From: JBKPNJ01 sp963695705
Lineage (GTDB): Bacteria > Actinomycetota > Actinomycetes > Propionibacteriales > Nocardioidaceae
Length of the DNA: 64,000 bases
Direction of reading: 5' to 3'
Assembly: GCA_963695705.1 (NCBI GenBank)
Contig: CAVOHB010000009.1
Coordinates: forward strand, 868,001 to 932,000
Of this stretch, positions 26,884-35,796 are shown one piece after another. The stretch's first letter is position 1, and the number at the start of each line of letters is the position of its first letter. The notes below the pieces were generated by a model, which was not told the origin of the DNA, made no database searches, and saw nothing but the letters and a program-made list of their open reading frames with translations. Both the position numbers and the translations under genes were made by a program.

Positions 26884-27254
26884 GAGCGCAGCTCGTAGCG
26901 GGGGTTGAAGAGGACCCGGTGTCCCTTCTGCTCGCTCACCGTCCCCTCGACCAGCACCGACCGCCCGGGCTCGACGCCGACGATCCGACGACGCCCCAGC
27001 CAGATCACGGTCACCGTTCCCGACCCGTCGTAGAGCTCGGCCTCCAGCGCGGGGACACCTCCGCGCGGGCGGAGGGTGACGGTGTTGATGGTTCCGTGGA
27101 GACGTACGTGGGACCGGTCACCGGTGCCGGCAATCGCTCGGCACCCGGTTTTGACGACGTCGCTTTGCAGCTCACGGGCTTCGATGTCGTCCTGGCTGGA
27201 TGCGATCCTGTTGAGCGTTCGGCGAAGGATGCCGCCGACCTGGTCCGTACTCAT
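26880..27254 (-). CDS. OB-fold nucleic-acid-binding protein
   Basis: 124 residues from ATG 27254. MSTDQVGGILRRTLNRIASS is a helical head; residues about 45-120 form the OB fold (VRLHGTINTVTLRPRGGVPA, LEAELYDGSGTVTVIWLGRR, VLVEGTVSEQKGHRVLFNPR). Orthologous position to Rv2694c. Possibly binds single-stranded DNA or RNA. Translationally coupled to the downstream DUF3159 gene. Confidence 0.9.
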   Translation of the reverse strand: MSTDQVGGILRRTLNRIASSQDDIEARELQSDVVKTGCRAIAGTGDRSHVRLHGTINTVTLRPRGGVPALEAELYDGSGTVTVIWLGRRRIVGVEPGRSVLVEGTVSEQKGHRVLFNPRYELRS

Positions 27255-27327
27255 GACACCAAGTCTAGCGACGCAGTCCGGGCAAGGAGGGGAGAATCGT
27301 TCGTGAGCACCGCACCGCTGGGGCGGC

Positions 27328-27987
27328 TCAAACGTCCTCAGGAGCTGCCGGCCGGGCGCCACTCGGCATCGTGAGCGGCAGCGCCTCACGCGGCGGCATC
27401 GGCCCGGGCCCGCGGACCACGACGACGTCGCGGAAGGCACGCTCGAGGACGCCGTCGGAATCGGTCTGGATCGCCGGCTGACCGAGGAAGGTCGCACGCA
27501 GCATCCAGCGAGGCCCGTCCACTCCGACCACCCGCGACGCCTGCGTCCCCGGACGACCGTCCGGACCGGTCATCGGCACCACGATGCGCAGTTCGGTGCC
27601 GAAGGCACCGTCGACCTCACTGGCGGTGCCGCCGCGGCGGGTCGCCTCGGCGGCGATCTCCTTGCGCACCGAGTCCCAGATGCCCTCGCTTCGGGGCGCG
27701 GCGAACGGACGCAGCTCGACGGCTCCGTTCTCGGCGACGAGCATCGCGGCGACGACGAGCTGGGTGGCTTCGTCGACCTGGAGCCGGAGCTCGACGTCGG
27801 CACTGCCGCGAACCACCAACGACCCCAGGTCGATGCGGTCCGGGTCCTCCGGGTCGAAGTCGGCGTCCGCGACGTCCCAGGGCCCCGTGGTGCCGGTCGG
27901 AGTCTCCTCGGCTGGCGTCTCCCCACCTTCGCTCGTCGCTTCCGCGGCATCGTCGTCAGGCGCTGTGGTCTTTCGTCGCCGGAACAT
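27328..27987 (-). CDS. DUF3710 protein
   Basis: 219 residues from ATG 27987. MFRRRKTTAPDDDAAEATSE opens an acidic, probably disordered N-terminus (1-45); the conserved domain covers PWDVADADFDPEDPDRIDLG, APRSEGIWDSVRKEIAAEAT and RVVGVDGPRWMLRATFLGQP. Always near dut in actinobacteria (Rv2696c). Function unknown. Starts 10 bp after the dut stop. Confidence 0.92.
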   Translation of the reverse strand: MFRRRKTTAPDDDAAEATSEGGETPAEETPTGTTGPWDVADADFDPEDPDRIDLGSLVVRGSADVELRLQVDEATQLVVAAMLVAENGAVELRPFAAPRSEGIWDSVRKEIAAEATRRGGTASEVDGAFGTELRIVVPMTGPDGRPGTQASRVVGVDGPRWMLRATFLGQPAIQTDSDGVLERAFRDVVVVRGPGPMPPREALPLTMPSGARPAAPEDV

Positions 27988-27997
27988 CAGCGCCTCC

Positions 27998-28459
27998 TCA
28001 GCCCAGGTTCTCGTTGGCGATCGTGAAGCCGCCGGTGGAGCCGTAACCGCCACCACCGCGGGCGGAGCCAGGCAGCGCATCGACCTCGACGAAGCGCGCG
28101 TGCTCGACTCGCTGGAACAGCAGCTGGGCGATGCGGTCGCCGCGGCGGAGCGTCACCGCCGCGGCCGGGTCGAGGTTGACCAGCAGCACCTTGATCTCGC
28201 CGCGATACCCGGCGTCCACCGTCCCCGGTGAGTTGACGATCGACAGTCCGCTCCGCGCCGCGAGCCCCGAGCGCGGGTGCACGAACGCGGCGTAGCCGTC
28301 CGGCAGTGCCACCGCGATGCCGGTCGGGACAAGCGTCCTCTCACCCGGCTGGAGCGTGACCTCCACCGCGGACAGCAGGTCGGCGCCGGCGTCACCGGGG
28401 TGTGCATACGACGGCAGCGGGAGCTCGGGGTCGATCCGCCTGATCAGGACCGTCACCAT
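27998..28459 (-). CDS. dut: dUTP pyrophosphatase
   Basis: Hydrolyses dUTP to dUMP and PPi, keeping uracil out of DNA. 153 residues from ATG 28459. All five dUTPase motifs are present: HPGDAGADLLSA, HPRSGLAARSGLSIVNSPGT, VDAGYRGEIKVLLVN, RIAQLLFQ and the C-terminal Gly-rich RGGGGYGSTGG. Homotrimeric by family. First gene of dut-DUF3710. Confidence 0.96.
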   Translation of the reverse strand: MVTVLIRRIDPELPLPSYAHPGDAGADLLSAVEVTLQPGERTLVPTGIAVALPDGYAAFVHPRSGLAARSGLSIVNSPGTVDAGYRGEIKVLLVNLDPAAAVTLRRGDRIAQLLFQRVEHARFVEVDALPGSARGGGGYGSTGGFTIANENLG

Positions 28460-28508
28460 CTGGCCACCACGCAGCCACCCAGGCACCACCCATACACGCA
28501 GCCACCCC

Positions 28509-29093
28509 TCACGGGTTCACCTCGAAGCTGGACAGCGCGGTGAGGACCTCGGGTCGCTCCGAGGCCGCGGCGAGCTCCTGACGCCTTCCGTGCTTGACGA
28601 AGTGCTCGATCGGCACCTGGACGAAGACGCTGAACGCCCGGATCGCCACGTCTCCTTCACCGTCGCCGAGCCGGCCCTCCGCGCTGAGGTAGACGCGCCG
28701 CCTCGAGATACCGTCGCATCGCGCGACCACGTGCAGCACGCTGCCGACCGGGACGGGACGCACGAAGTCGGTCTCCAGACGGGCGGTCACCATCGGCACG
28801 CGCAGCAACCAGCCGAGCGCCCCGAAGGTCTCGTCGACCGCGCTGGCGAGCAGGCCGCCGTGCGCAAGTCCGGGAGCACCCTGGTGGTCCTCGGTCACCG
28901 TGAACGACGCCTCCACGCTGACGCCCTCCCCGGCGTTGACCTGCATCCGCAGCCCGGTCGGATGGTCCGGCCCGCAGGTGAAGCACCTGTCGTAGTGGCT
29001 CGGGAGCGGGGTGCCGGGCGCCGGCGCGTCCGGATGCCGCTGCGACGGCACCGCGCTGTGCGGCAGGCTGCGCGCGCGGCTGGGCGGTGTCAC
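28509..29093 (-). CDS. PaaI-type hotdog-fold thioesterase
   Basis: 194 residues from GTG 29093. A Cys pair (YDRCFTCGPDHPTGLRMQVN) precedes the hotdog domain, whose helix region reads GAPGLAHGGLLASAVDETFG (the HGG...E/D catalytic pattern). C-terminal strand IRAFSVFVQVPIEHF. Probably hydrolyses acyl-CoA thioesters. Inserted between dut and DUF3093. Confidence 0.88.
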   Translation of the reverse strand: MTPPSRARSLPHSAVPSQRHPDAPAPGTPLPSHYDRCFTCGPDHPTGLRMQVNAGEGVSVEASFTVTEDHQGAPGLAHGGLLASAVDETFGALGWLLRVPMVTARLETDFVRPVPVGSVLHVVARCDGISRRRVYLSAEGRLGDGEGDVAIRAFSVFVQVPIEHFVKHGRRQELAAASERPEVLTALSSFEVNP

Positions 29094-29220
29094 GACACGA
29101 ACCCTACAAGGGCAGTTGGCCCCCGCGCCCGGCTCGGTGTGACGGCCTCCGGCTGGGGGAGGCGATCGGTGCGGGCCGATCGGCGCGAGCCGAGCCGGTG
29201 TTTCTGCAAGGCTGTGAACC

Positions 29221-29691
29221 GTGCCCGCGGAGCCCGACCTGACCTACGACGAGCGGTTGTTCGTGCCGCTGCGGTGGTGGGTCTTCGCGGCCCTGCTGGT
29301 GGCGAGTCTATGGGTCGCCTACTGGGTGGCTACGCCGCACCTGGTGGCGTTCGGAGTCACGCTTGCGAGCGCCCTGCTGGCCGCCGCTCTGCTCAGCGGG
29401 TATGGCGGCGCCCCGGTCAGCGTCGGCCGGCAGGGGTTCCGGGCCGGCCGTGCCCTGCTTCCGCTCGATGCCTGCGGCGAGGTCTCGGCGCTGAGCGAGC
29501 CGGAGTTCCACCACCTGCGAGGACGCGGAGCCGACGCACGCGCGTACCTGTTGCTGCGGCCGTATCTGTCCAGGGCGGTCCGGGTGGACGTCGCGGATCC
29601 GGCGGACCCCGTTCCCTACTGGCTGGTCGCCACCCGGCACCCCGATCGCCTCGCCCAGACGCTGCGTCTCGCGATCGAACAGACCGGTTGA
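29221..29691 (+). CDS. DUF3093 membrane-anchored protein
   Basis: 156 residues from GTG 29221. DLTYDERLFVPLRWWVFAAL is the DUF3093 start; two helices (about 18-38 and 42-60) precede a cytosolic domain ending PYWLVATRHPDRLAQTLRLA. The conserved neighbour of dut in actinobacteria (Rv2698). Function unknown. Confidence 0.92.
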   Translation: MPAEPDLTYDERLFVPLRWWVFAALLVASLWVAYWVATPHLVAFGVTLASALLAAALLSGYGGAPVSVGRQGFRAGRALLPLDACGEVSALSEPEFHHLRGRGADARAYLLLRPYLSRAVRVDVADPADPVPYWLVATRHPDRLAQTLRLAIEQTG

Positions 29692-29753
29692 CGGTATCGG
29701 ATACCAGGTGGTGCAAGGATGAGATGCCTAGACAGTCTCGCGAGGAGGATGCT

Positions 29754-30035
29754 GTGGCTGGATCGAAGCTCTGGCAGGTCTACGGGACCGCTGCCGCGAT
29801 CGGGGCCACCATCGTGGCGCGCAAGCTCGTCGACCGCTCTTGGCACGCCGCGACCGGCAACACGCCGCCCAAGAACCCCGAGAGCCCCGACGTGACCATG
29901 GCCGAGGCGCTGGCCTGGGCGGTGGCGAGCGGTGTCGCGGTCGGTGTCGCCAGGATGCTGGCAGCCCGCAAGGCGGCGGACTACTGGCGTCGCTCGACCG
30001 GGTCCCTGCCGCCCGGCCTGGAGGAAGTGGGGTAG
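29754..30035 (+). CDS. DUF4235 small membrane protein
   Basis: 93 residues from GTG 29754, preferred over ATG 29724 because GAGGAGG lies at the right distance. SKLWQVYGTAAAIGATIVAR, KNPESPDVTMAEALAWAVAS and GVARMLAARKAADYWRRSTG match the DUF4235 pattern of two helices connected by an NPE/PD loop. Function unknown. Confidence 0.88.
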   Translation: MAGSKLWQVYGTAAAIGATIVARKLVDRSWHAATGNTPPKNPESPDVTMAEALAWAVASGVAVGVARMLAARKAADYWRRSTGSLPPGLEEVG

Positions 30036-30043
30036 CTGACGCG

Positions 30044-30098
30044 GTTCAGGCTGCCCCGTTCAGGCTGCCCGGTTAGGCCGCCCCGTTCAGGCTGCACA
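30044..30098. repeat. 14-bp direct repeats, four copies, between convergent genes
   Basis: GTTCAGGCTGCCCC-type units start at 30044, 30058, 30072 and 30085. The last copy runs into the 3' end of the DUF4193 gene. May act as a bidirectional termination or slippage-prone site. Confidence 0.7.
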
Positions 30099-30386
30099 GT
30101 CCCTGCAGATCAGCAAGCCGTTCTTCTCGGTCGCGAGCTGGCTGCGGTGATGGACCAGGAAACAGCTGGAACAGGTGAACTCGTCGGCCTGCTTGGGCAG
30201 GACCCGCACGGCCAGTTCTTCGTGTGAGAGGTCGGCACCGGGCAGCTCGAAGGCCTCGGCCGCCTCGGCCTCGTCCTCGTCGACCTTGCCGGAGTTCTTG
30301 TCCATCCGCCGTGCCTTGAGCTCCTCGATGCTGTCCTCGTTGAGCTCCTCTTCGGTCTTGCGTGGAGCGTCGTAGTCAGTTGCCAT
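30087..30386 (-). CDS. DUF4193 zinc-ribbon protein
   Basis: 99 residues from ATG 30386: MATDYDAPRKTEEELNEDSI, ELKARRMDKNSGKVDEDEAE and a C-terminal zinc ribbon CSSC...CRDC. Conserved and highly expressed in actinobacteria (Rv2699c position). Function unknown, perhaps RNA polymerase or ribosome associated; that last point is speculation. Confidence 0.94.
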   Translation of the reverse strand: MATDYDAPRKTEEELNEDSIEELKARRMDKNSGKVDEDEAEAAEAFELPGADLSHEELAVRVLPKQADEFTCSSCFLVHHRSQLATEKNGLLICRDCAA

Positions 30387-30437
30387 ATCCGTGTTCCCCT
30401 GGTCCAAAGCGAGCGGTTCTTGGGACTCGCCCTATGA

Positions 30438-30506
30438 ATGGTGCACAGCACGTAACGCATGGACGGTGCCGGTCGTGCCTGCTCCCGAGCCGGGATTGTG
30501 CACCAT
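30438..30506. promoter_or_regulatory. inverted repeat upstream of DUF4193
   Basis: ATGGTGCACA at 30438-30447 and its exact complement TGTGCACCAT at 30497-30506, 49 bp apart, in the 273-bp gap between the DUF4193 start and the SDR stop. Could be a looping operator pair or a large stem; no regulator is suggested by sequence alone. Confidence 0.4.
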
Positions 30507-30659
30507 CGGAGGGTCGCTGCGCGCCCGTGTTCGCACACTGTTTCCAGATTGTCGTACGCATCACATCATTCGGCGCAATCTGGTGGACCCAACTCCCCTG
30601 GCCGGCCAGTTATTCCACCCCCCGCTCACGGCAGACCGCCAGAGCACCCAGCCCCGCTG

Positions 30660-31554
30660 CTACGGCGTCGGGTACTGGGATCTCATCAGCGCGTCGAACG
30701 CCCGGTCCGGAAGGACCCTACGCGCGTTGATCAGCACACGTGCCACCGGGCCGACAACGTACCGCGGCCGGGGATGCCTGGCGGAGGTGGCCTTGACGAT
30801 GACGCGCGCCACCGCCTGCGGCGACGACGCCAGGTTGGCCCGACGGCCGTCGTAGCTCGAGGCGAGCCGCTGCGTCAGGCGGGTGCGGAAGGCGTCGTAC
30901 GGGCCGCTGGCGGAGCCGTGAGTACCACCGGCGCCGGACTCGTCCAGCGTCGACACCGCCGTGACACCGAACTCGGTCTGCACCACACCGGGCTCGACCA
31001 CCGAGACCCGCACCCCGAACGGGAAGGTCTCCAGACGCAGGGCGTCGCTCAACGCCTCCACCGCGTGCTTGCTCGCGTGGTAGGCACCACCTCCGGGGAA
31101 CGTGACCCGTCCTCCCATCGAGCTCACGTTGACGATCCGCCCCCAGCCCTGCCGGCGCATCCCCGGCAGCACCAGCTGACACATCCGGAGGAGTCCGAAG
31201 ACATTGGTCTCGAACTGCTCACGCACCGCCTCCATCGGCACCTCCTCGATGGGCGCCTGCAGCCCGTAGCCGGCGTTGTTGACGAGAACGCCGATCGTGC
31301 CGCCGCCCGGCCGCGATCTCCGCGACCGCCTCCGTCATCGAACGCTCGTCGCACACGTCGAGTGCGACGGTGGCGATCCCCGCGTCGGCGAGGTCTGCGA
31401 TGCTCGCCAGTCGGCGCGCGGATGCCACGACGTCCCAGCCGCAGCGGTGGAACTCCAGCGCGGCGGCCCGGCCGATGCCGGACGAGCATCCCGTCACCAG
31501 GACGGTGCGCCCCGGCGGTGCGGTGTCGACCGGTTCGTTGCTGGTCTCGCCCAT
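30660..31554 (-). pseudogene. short-chain dehydrogenase/reductase with an apparent frameshift
   Basis: NAD(P)-dependent oxidoreductase of the classical SDR family. The N-terminal frame from ATG 31554 has TVLVTGCSSGIGRAAALEFH (cofactor TGxxxGIG) and runs to VAEIAAG; the rest is in another frame: TIGVLVNNAGYGLQAP, NVSSMGGRVTFPGGGAYHAS (Ser), YHASK (Tyr/Lys). Removing one base from the GGG run near 31306-31308 (minus-strand reading) restores a single 297-residue protein (895 bp = 3x298+1). All catalytic residues are intact, which argues for a sequencing error over decay. Confidence 0.85.
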
Positions 31555-31567
31555 CTGCCGCCCCCTC

Positions 31568-32376
31568 CTAGTCGTCGAAGCCGGCGGTGACGAGCATGTC
31601 GTGCAGTGCCGAGAACAACGCGGGGTTCGCGGCCACCACCAGGCGCTCGCCGGCCGGCTTCCCGCGCAGACCTGCCACCTGCGCACCCGCCTCCGCGGCG
31701 ACGAGGCCGCCGGCGCACAGGTCCCACGGGTTCAGGCCACGCTCGAGGAACGCGTCGAGCCGGCCGCAGGCGACCGAGCAAAGGTCGAGCGCGGCCGAGC
31801 CGATCCGTCGGATGTCGCGGACCTGCGGCAGCAGCTCGGCGACCGCCGCCGCCTGCTGGCGGCGGGTCTCGGCGTCGTATGCGAACCCGGTCCCGACCAG
31901 GGCCTGGTTCGGATCGGTCTCCTGGCCCACCTCGATCGGGTGTCCGGCCAGGTGGGCACCGCCGCCCCGAACCGCTGTGAAGGACTCACCCCGGCTGGGG
32001 TCATGGACGACCCCGGCGACCGGCACACCCCCGACCTGGACGCCGATCGACACCGCGAAGGCCGGGATCCCGTACAGATAGTTGACCGTGCCGTCGATCG
32101 GGTCGATCACCCGACACCGTGTCGCTCTCCCCGGGGGACTCACCGCCCTCCTCGCCGAGGATGCCGTCGTCCCCTCGTGCGGCGCGGATGCGCGAGCGGA
32201 TCAGCCGCTCCGCGGCGGTGTCCATGATCGTCACGATGTCGGTCGGGCTGCTCTTCGTCGCCGCGACCTCGACCCGGCGGGGCCGCTCCCCCGTGACCAG
32301 CCGACCGGCCTCCTCGGCGATCTCCACCGCCAGCGCGAGCAGCTCGGCCGGTGACCAGGACGATGGCGTCGGTCAT
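31568..32376 (-). pseudogene. suhB: inositol monophosphatase family protein with two apparent frameshifts
   Basis: Mg2+-dependent phosphatase of inositol-1-phosphate type. Three frame segments join to 268 residues after removing two bases (809 = 3x269+2): MTDAIVLVT from ATG 32376; then AELLALAVEIAEEAGRLV... GILGEEGGESPG (metal-binding Glu-Glu); then VIDPIDGTVNYLYGIPAFAV (DPIDGT metal motif) and WDLCAGGLVAAEAGAQV. The breaks lie near 32348-32349 and 32110-32112, both in G/C runs. An alternative GTG at 32327 would avoid the first. Its ATG overlaps the hemH stop. The gene sits where suhB (Rv2701c) does in mycobacteria. Confidence 0.85.
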
Positions 32377-33471
32377 GCCGCACTTCCCAGCGCCGGACGC
32401 GCCTCGCGAGGGTTCGGACAGCAGGAGACTGCACAGCTGTCCCAGCACGGGCCCAGCCGCGCCCAGCGTCGACCGGCGGGGTTCACCGCCGCGTTCGGCG
32501 GCCGATCTCTCGGTGACGAGGTCGCGGACCATCTCGACGAAGGCGGGGTGAGTGCCCGGAGTACCCGCGCGGACGAACGGCAGCCCGAGTCGTCGCGCGG
32601 TGGTCGCGGCCTCGGTGTCGAGGTCGTAGGCAACCTCCATGTGGTCGGAGACGAAGCCGACGGGGACCACGACGACCGAGGAGACCTGCCGCTTCGCGAG
32701 CCGCTCGAGGTGGTCGTTGACATCCGGCTCCAGCCACGGCGTGTCAGGCGCACCCGAGCGCGAGCAGAAGACCAGGTCCCAGTCCCGGCGAGTGCCGGTG
32801 CGCGCCGCGACGGCCGCGGCGATCTGGGCGGCAGCGTCCCGGTGCTGCCGTTCGTACGCGCCTCCGGTCGGCCCGCTGGTCTGCGCCATCGACAGCGGCA
32901 CCGAGTGGGTGACGAAAACCAGCCGGGTGTCCGGATCGCCGGGCTCGGCCAGCGTCTGCAGCGCCGAGCAGGTCGTGTCGGCGAACGCCTGGACGAACCC
33001 CGGGTGGTTGAAGTAGTGACGCAACCGGTCGAGCGCGGGAGCCCGGTCGCCCACGGCCCTCGCGGCGTCGTACAGGTTCTCCCGGTACTGGCGGCACCCC
33101 GAGTACGACGCGTACGCGCTGGTCACGAAGCAGACCGCGCGTCGGACTCCGTCGTCGGACATCCGCCGCAGCGTGTCCGCGAGGTACGGCTCCCAGTTCC
33201 GGTTTCCCCAGTAGGTCGGCAGCGACAGGCCATTGAGGTCGAAGTCCTGACGAACCGCGGCCACCAGCGCACGACACTGGTCGTTGATCGGGCTCCGCCC
33301 ACCCAGGGCGAAGTAGTGCTCCGCCACCTGCTCGAGTCGCTCACGCGGGATCGCGCGGCCCCGGGTGACGTTCTCCAGGAACGGCAGGACGTCACCGGGC
33401 TTCTCGGGCCCGCCGAACGACACCACCAACAGCGCGTCGTAGGGTCGCGGGTCGGCTGGATGGTTGGACAT
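32373..33471 (-). CDS. hemH: ferrochelatase (coproporphyrin type) with an apparent C-terminal frameshift
   Basis: Inserts iron into the porphyrin ring in haem synthesis; actinobacterial enzymes act on coproporphyrin III. ATG 33471 gives MSNHPADPRPYDALLVVSFG, then YWGNRNWEPYLADTLRRMSD, FVTSAYASYSGCRQYRENLY, VFVTHSVPLSMA and VVVPVGFVSDHMEVAYDLDT. The uninterrupted frame reads on through the next gene, but the expected C-terminal cysteine motif CWDSCAVSCCPNPREARPAL (the 2Fe-2S ligands of this group) is in another frame and stops at 32373. Removing one base from the GGG at 32449-32451 joins them into 365 residues (1099 = 3x366+1). Confidence 0.88.
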
Positions 33472-33559
33472 GTCCGCGATCCTTTCAGGCTCGGACCGGT
33501 AACGTGAAAACCTCGTCCACGCGCCTGACAAACCCGCGCTCAGTCCTACGAGGAACCCT

Positions 33560-34765
33560 GTGCTGTCGCCCTATCGCCGCGTGCTGACCCTGCCGGGCGC
33601 CCTCGCGTTCTCGCTCTCCGGCCTGGTGGCGCGACTGCCGATCTCGATGGTCAGCCTCGGCATCGTGCTGCTGGTGTCCCTGCGCAGTGGATCGTACGGG
33701 TACGCCGGCACGGTGTCGGCCTCGTACGTGATCGCCGCAGCCGCGACATCGCCGGCACAGGGTCGGCTCGCCGACAGGTTCGGCCAGCACCGCGCGCTGC
33801 CGCCCTCGATCACCGTCTTCGGCGCCGCGCTCGTCGGGCTCATCGTGGCAGTCGAGCTGAAAGCACCGACCCCGGTCCCGCACCTGCTCGCCGCTGTGAC
33901 AGGCGCTGCCCTGCCACAGATCGGCTCGTGCGTCCGGACCAGGTGGGCCGCGCTGCTCTCCGGCACGTCACAGCTGCAGACCGCCTACGCGTTCGAGGCG
34001 ATGGTGGACGAGTCCGTGTTCATCGTCGGCCCGGTCCTGGTGACCCTGCTCGCGACCGACGTTCACCCGCTGGCGGGGCTCGCCGCGACCGCCGTGCTCG
34101 GTCTCGTCGGGACGTACACCCTGGCCGCCCAGCGCGGCACCGAGCCCGCGGTCCAGCGCCACGACCGGTCGGGAGTGCCGCGTCCGCCGCTCGGCTGGCG
34201 AGTGCTGGTGCCGATCGCGCTGGCGATGCTCTGCCTCGGAGCACTCTTCGGTTCGGTCGAAGTGGTCACCGTCGCGTTCGCGCGCGAACACGGGCACGGC
34301 GGGGTTACAGGGCTGCTGCTGGCGACCTGGGCGTTGGGCAGCCTGCTGGCCGGGCTCGTCACCGGGCTGGTGAACTGGAAGGCGTCGGCCGCGACCCGCT
34401 TCCGCTGGGGCATGCTCGCGATGGCGGTGGTGATGCTGCCCCTGCCGCTGGCCGGGAACCTGATCGTCCTCGACGGAATGCTGTTCCTCGCCGGCTTCGC
34501 CATCTCGCCCACCCTTGTCGCGACCATGTCGCTGGTCGAGTCCACCGTGCCCGCGAGCCGGCTGACAGAGGGCATCTCCTGGGTCACCACCGGGATCGCG
34601 GCCGGACTCGCGCCTGGCGCCGCCATCGCCGGCCACGTCATCGACCTGCGCGGAGCCAGCGACGGGTTCCTGGTCCCGGTCGCTGCGGGCCTGCTCGGTG
34701 TCGTGGTGGCATTCGCAACCCGCCGGCCCCCGGGGGTCGCGACCACCTGCGAGGCGTCCTCGTGA
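33560..34765 (+). CDS. MFS transporter (12-helix)
   Basis: 401 residues from GTG 33560. Twelve predicted helices; the loop after helix 2 reads SPAQGRLADRFGQHRALPPS (MFS motif A: G-x-L-a-D-r-x-G). A cytosolic loop after helix 6 is Arg/Pro-rich. Related to drug-efflux or sugar-efflux MFS proteins found upstream of sepH; substrate unknown. Confidence 0.88.
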   Translation: MLSPYRRVLTLPGALAFSLSGLVARLPISMVSLGIVLLVSLRSGSYGYAGTVSASYVIAAAATSPAQGRLADRFGQHRALPPSITVFGAALVGLIVAVELKAPTPVPHLLAAVTGAALPQIGSCVRTRWAALLSGTSQLQTAYAFEAMVDESVFIVGPVLVTLLATDVHPLAGLAATAVLGLVGTYTLAAQRGTEPAVQRHDRSGVPRPPLGWRVLVPIALAMLCLGALFGSVEVVTVAFAREHGHGGVTGLLLATWALGSLLAGLVTGLVNWKASAATRFRWGMLAMAVVMLPLPLAGNLIVLDGMLFLAGFAISPTLVATMSLVESTVPASRLTEGISWVTTGIAAGLAPGAAIAGHVIDLRGASDGFLVPVAAGLLGVVVAFATRRPPGVATTCEASS

Positions 34766-34854
34766 CACGCTCGATCCGGAACGACCGGCGCGGGGTCTTG
34801 GCGCATCGGTCACGCCAGGACAGGATGGTCGCAACATCAGGAGGCGGAACACCC

Positions 34855-35784
34855 ATGCGCAACCTCGAACCCGTGGGGTTGAGCGAGGACGGCGATCATC
34901 TCGTCCTCGTCTCCGACACGGGTGAGAAGTTCGCGGTCCCCGCCGACGGTCGGTTGCGTGCCGCACTGCGTGGCGACCGCCCCCGGCTCGGCCAGTTGGA
35001 GATTCAGATGAACAGCGCCTTGCGCCCACGCGACATCCAGTCCCGCATTCGGGCCGGCGAGACACCGGAGGCGGTGGCCCAGCTGGCCGGTGTGGAGGTC
35101 GACAAGATCATCGGGTATGCCGTACCGGTGATGGCCGAGCGCTCCCATGTGGTTGAACGCGCCCAGCGGTCGGCGGTGCGGCGCAAGCGCGGCGACGGGC
35201 CCGGCCGCCTCCTCGGCGATGCCGTGGCCGAACGGCTTCGCGGCCGCAGCGTCGACCCGGCCAGCGCCCGCTGGGATGCGTGGCGGCGCGAGGACGGGCG
35301 CTGGACCGTGCAGATCAGCTACCTGTCCGGCGAGCGGGAGCGGGTCGGCAACTTCCAGTACGACTCTGCCGGGCGCTTCGTGCTCCCCGACGACGAGGAG
35401 AGCCGGTGGCTTGTCGGTGACCAGTCGACGGCCAAGGGCCCGCAACCGCGCGAGGCGGGTCAGTCGCGACGGCTCTCCGCCGTACCGGACGAGGAGGATC
35501 TGCTGTCGCTCGAGGACGGGGAGCCGACCATCGACCTGTCGGCCGATCTCGACGGTCAGCCGCCTCCGGCCGAACCCGACGACATGTCGGCGCTCGCCGA
35601 TGCGATCCGGGAGCCGGCGGCCGCGGTCGACGACGGCATCACGGGGCAACGGAGTGTGGCCGGCGAGCCTGCCGGCGGCTCGGCGGTGGCGCGCGCCTCG
35701 ACGAAGCCGGAGCGCAAGAGCGGCCGCAAGACCAGGCGCACCGTCCCGTCATGGGACGAGATCATGTTCGGCAAGCAGGAGTGA
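34855..35784 (+). CDS. sepH: cell-division regulator SepH
   Basis: Actinobacterial FtsZ-binding protein that stimulates Z-ring assembly (Streptomyces and Mycobacterium). 309 residues with AGGAGG before ATG 34855. The N-terminal DUF3071 domain (1-165) includes MRNLEPVGLSEDGDHLVLVS, LRPRDIQSRIRAGETPEAVA (helix-turn-helix-like) and the conserved region ARWDAWRREDGRWTVQISY. An acidic/Pro linker precedes a basic C-terminus RKSGRKTRRTVPSWDEIMFG, the conserved PSWDEI(M/V)FG tail. Confidence 0.96.
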   Translation: MRNLEPVGLSEDGDHLVLVSDTGEKFAVPADGRLRAALRGDRPRLGQLEIQMNSALRPRDIQSRIRAGETPEAVAQLAGVEVDKIIGYAVPVMAERSHVVERAQRSAVRRKRGDGPGRLLGDAVAERLRGRSVDPASARWDAWRREDGRWTVQISYLSGERERVGNFQYDSAGRFVLPDDEESRWLVGDQSTAKGPQPREAGQSRRLSAVPDEEDLLSLEDGEPTIDLSADLDGQPPPAEPDDMSALADAIREPAAAVDDGITGQRSVAGEPAGGSAVARASTKPERKSGRKTRRTVPSWDEIMFGKQE

Positions 35785-35796
35785 CCTGCTGACGTC

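Noticed and set aside
28317..30035. 572-codon plus-strand open frame as one protein
   Set aside because: Only its last 93 codons (DUF4235 from GTG 29754) are real; the rest is antisense to the PaaI gene or out of frame with DUF3093.
32140..33531. 463-residue ferrochelatase
   Set aside because: The extra C-terminus is the suhB gene read in the wrong frame; the true C-terminal cysteine motif lies in another frame and stops at 32373.
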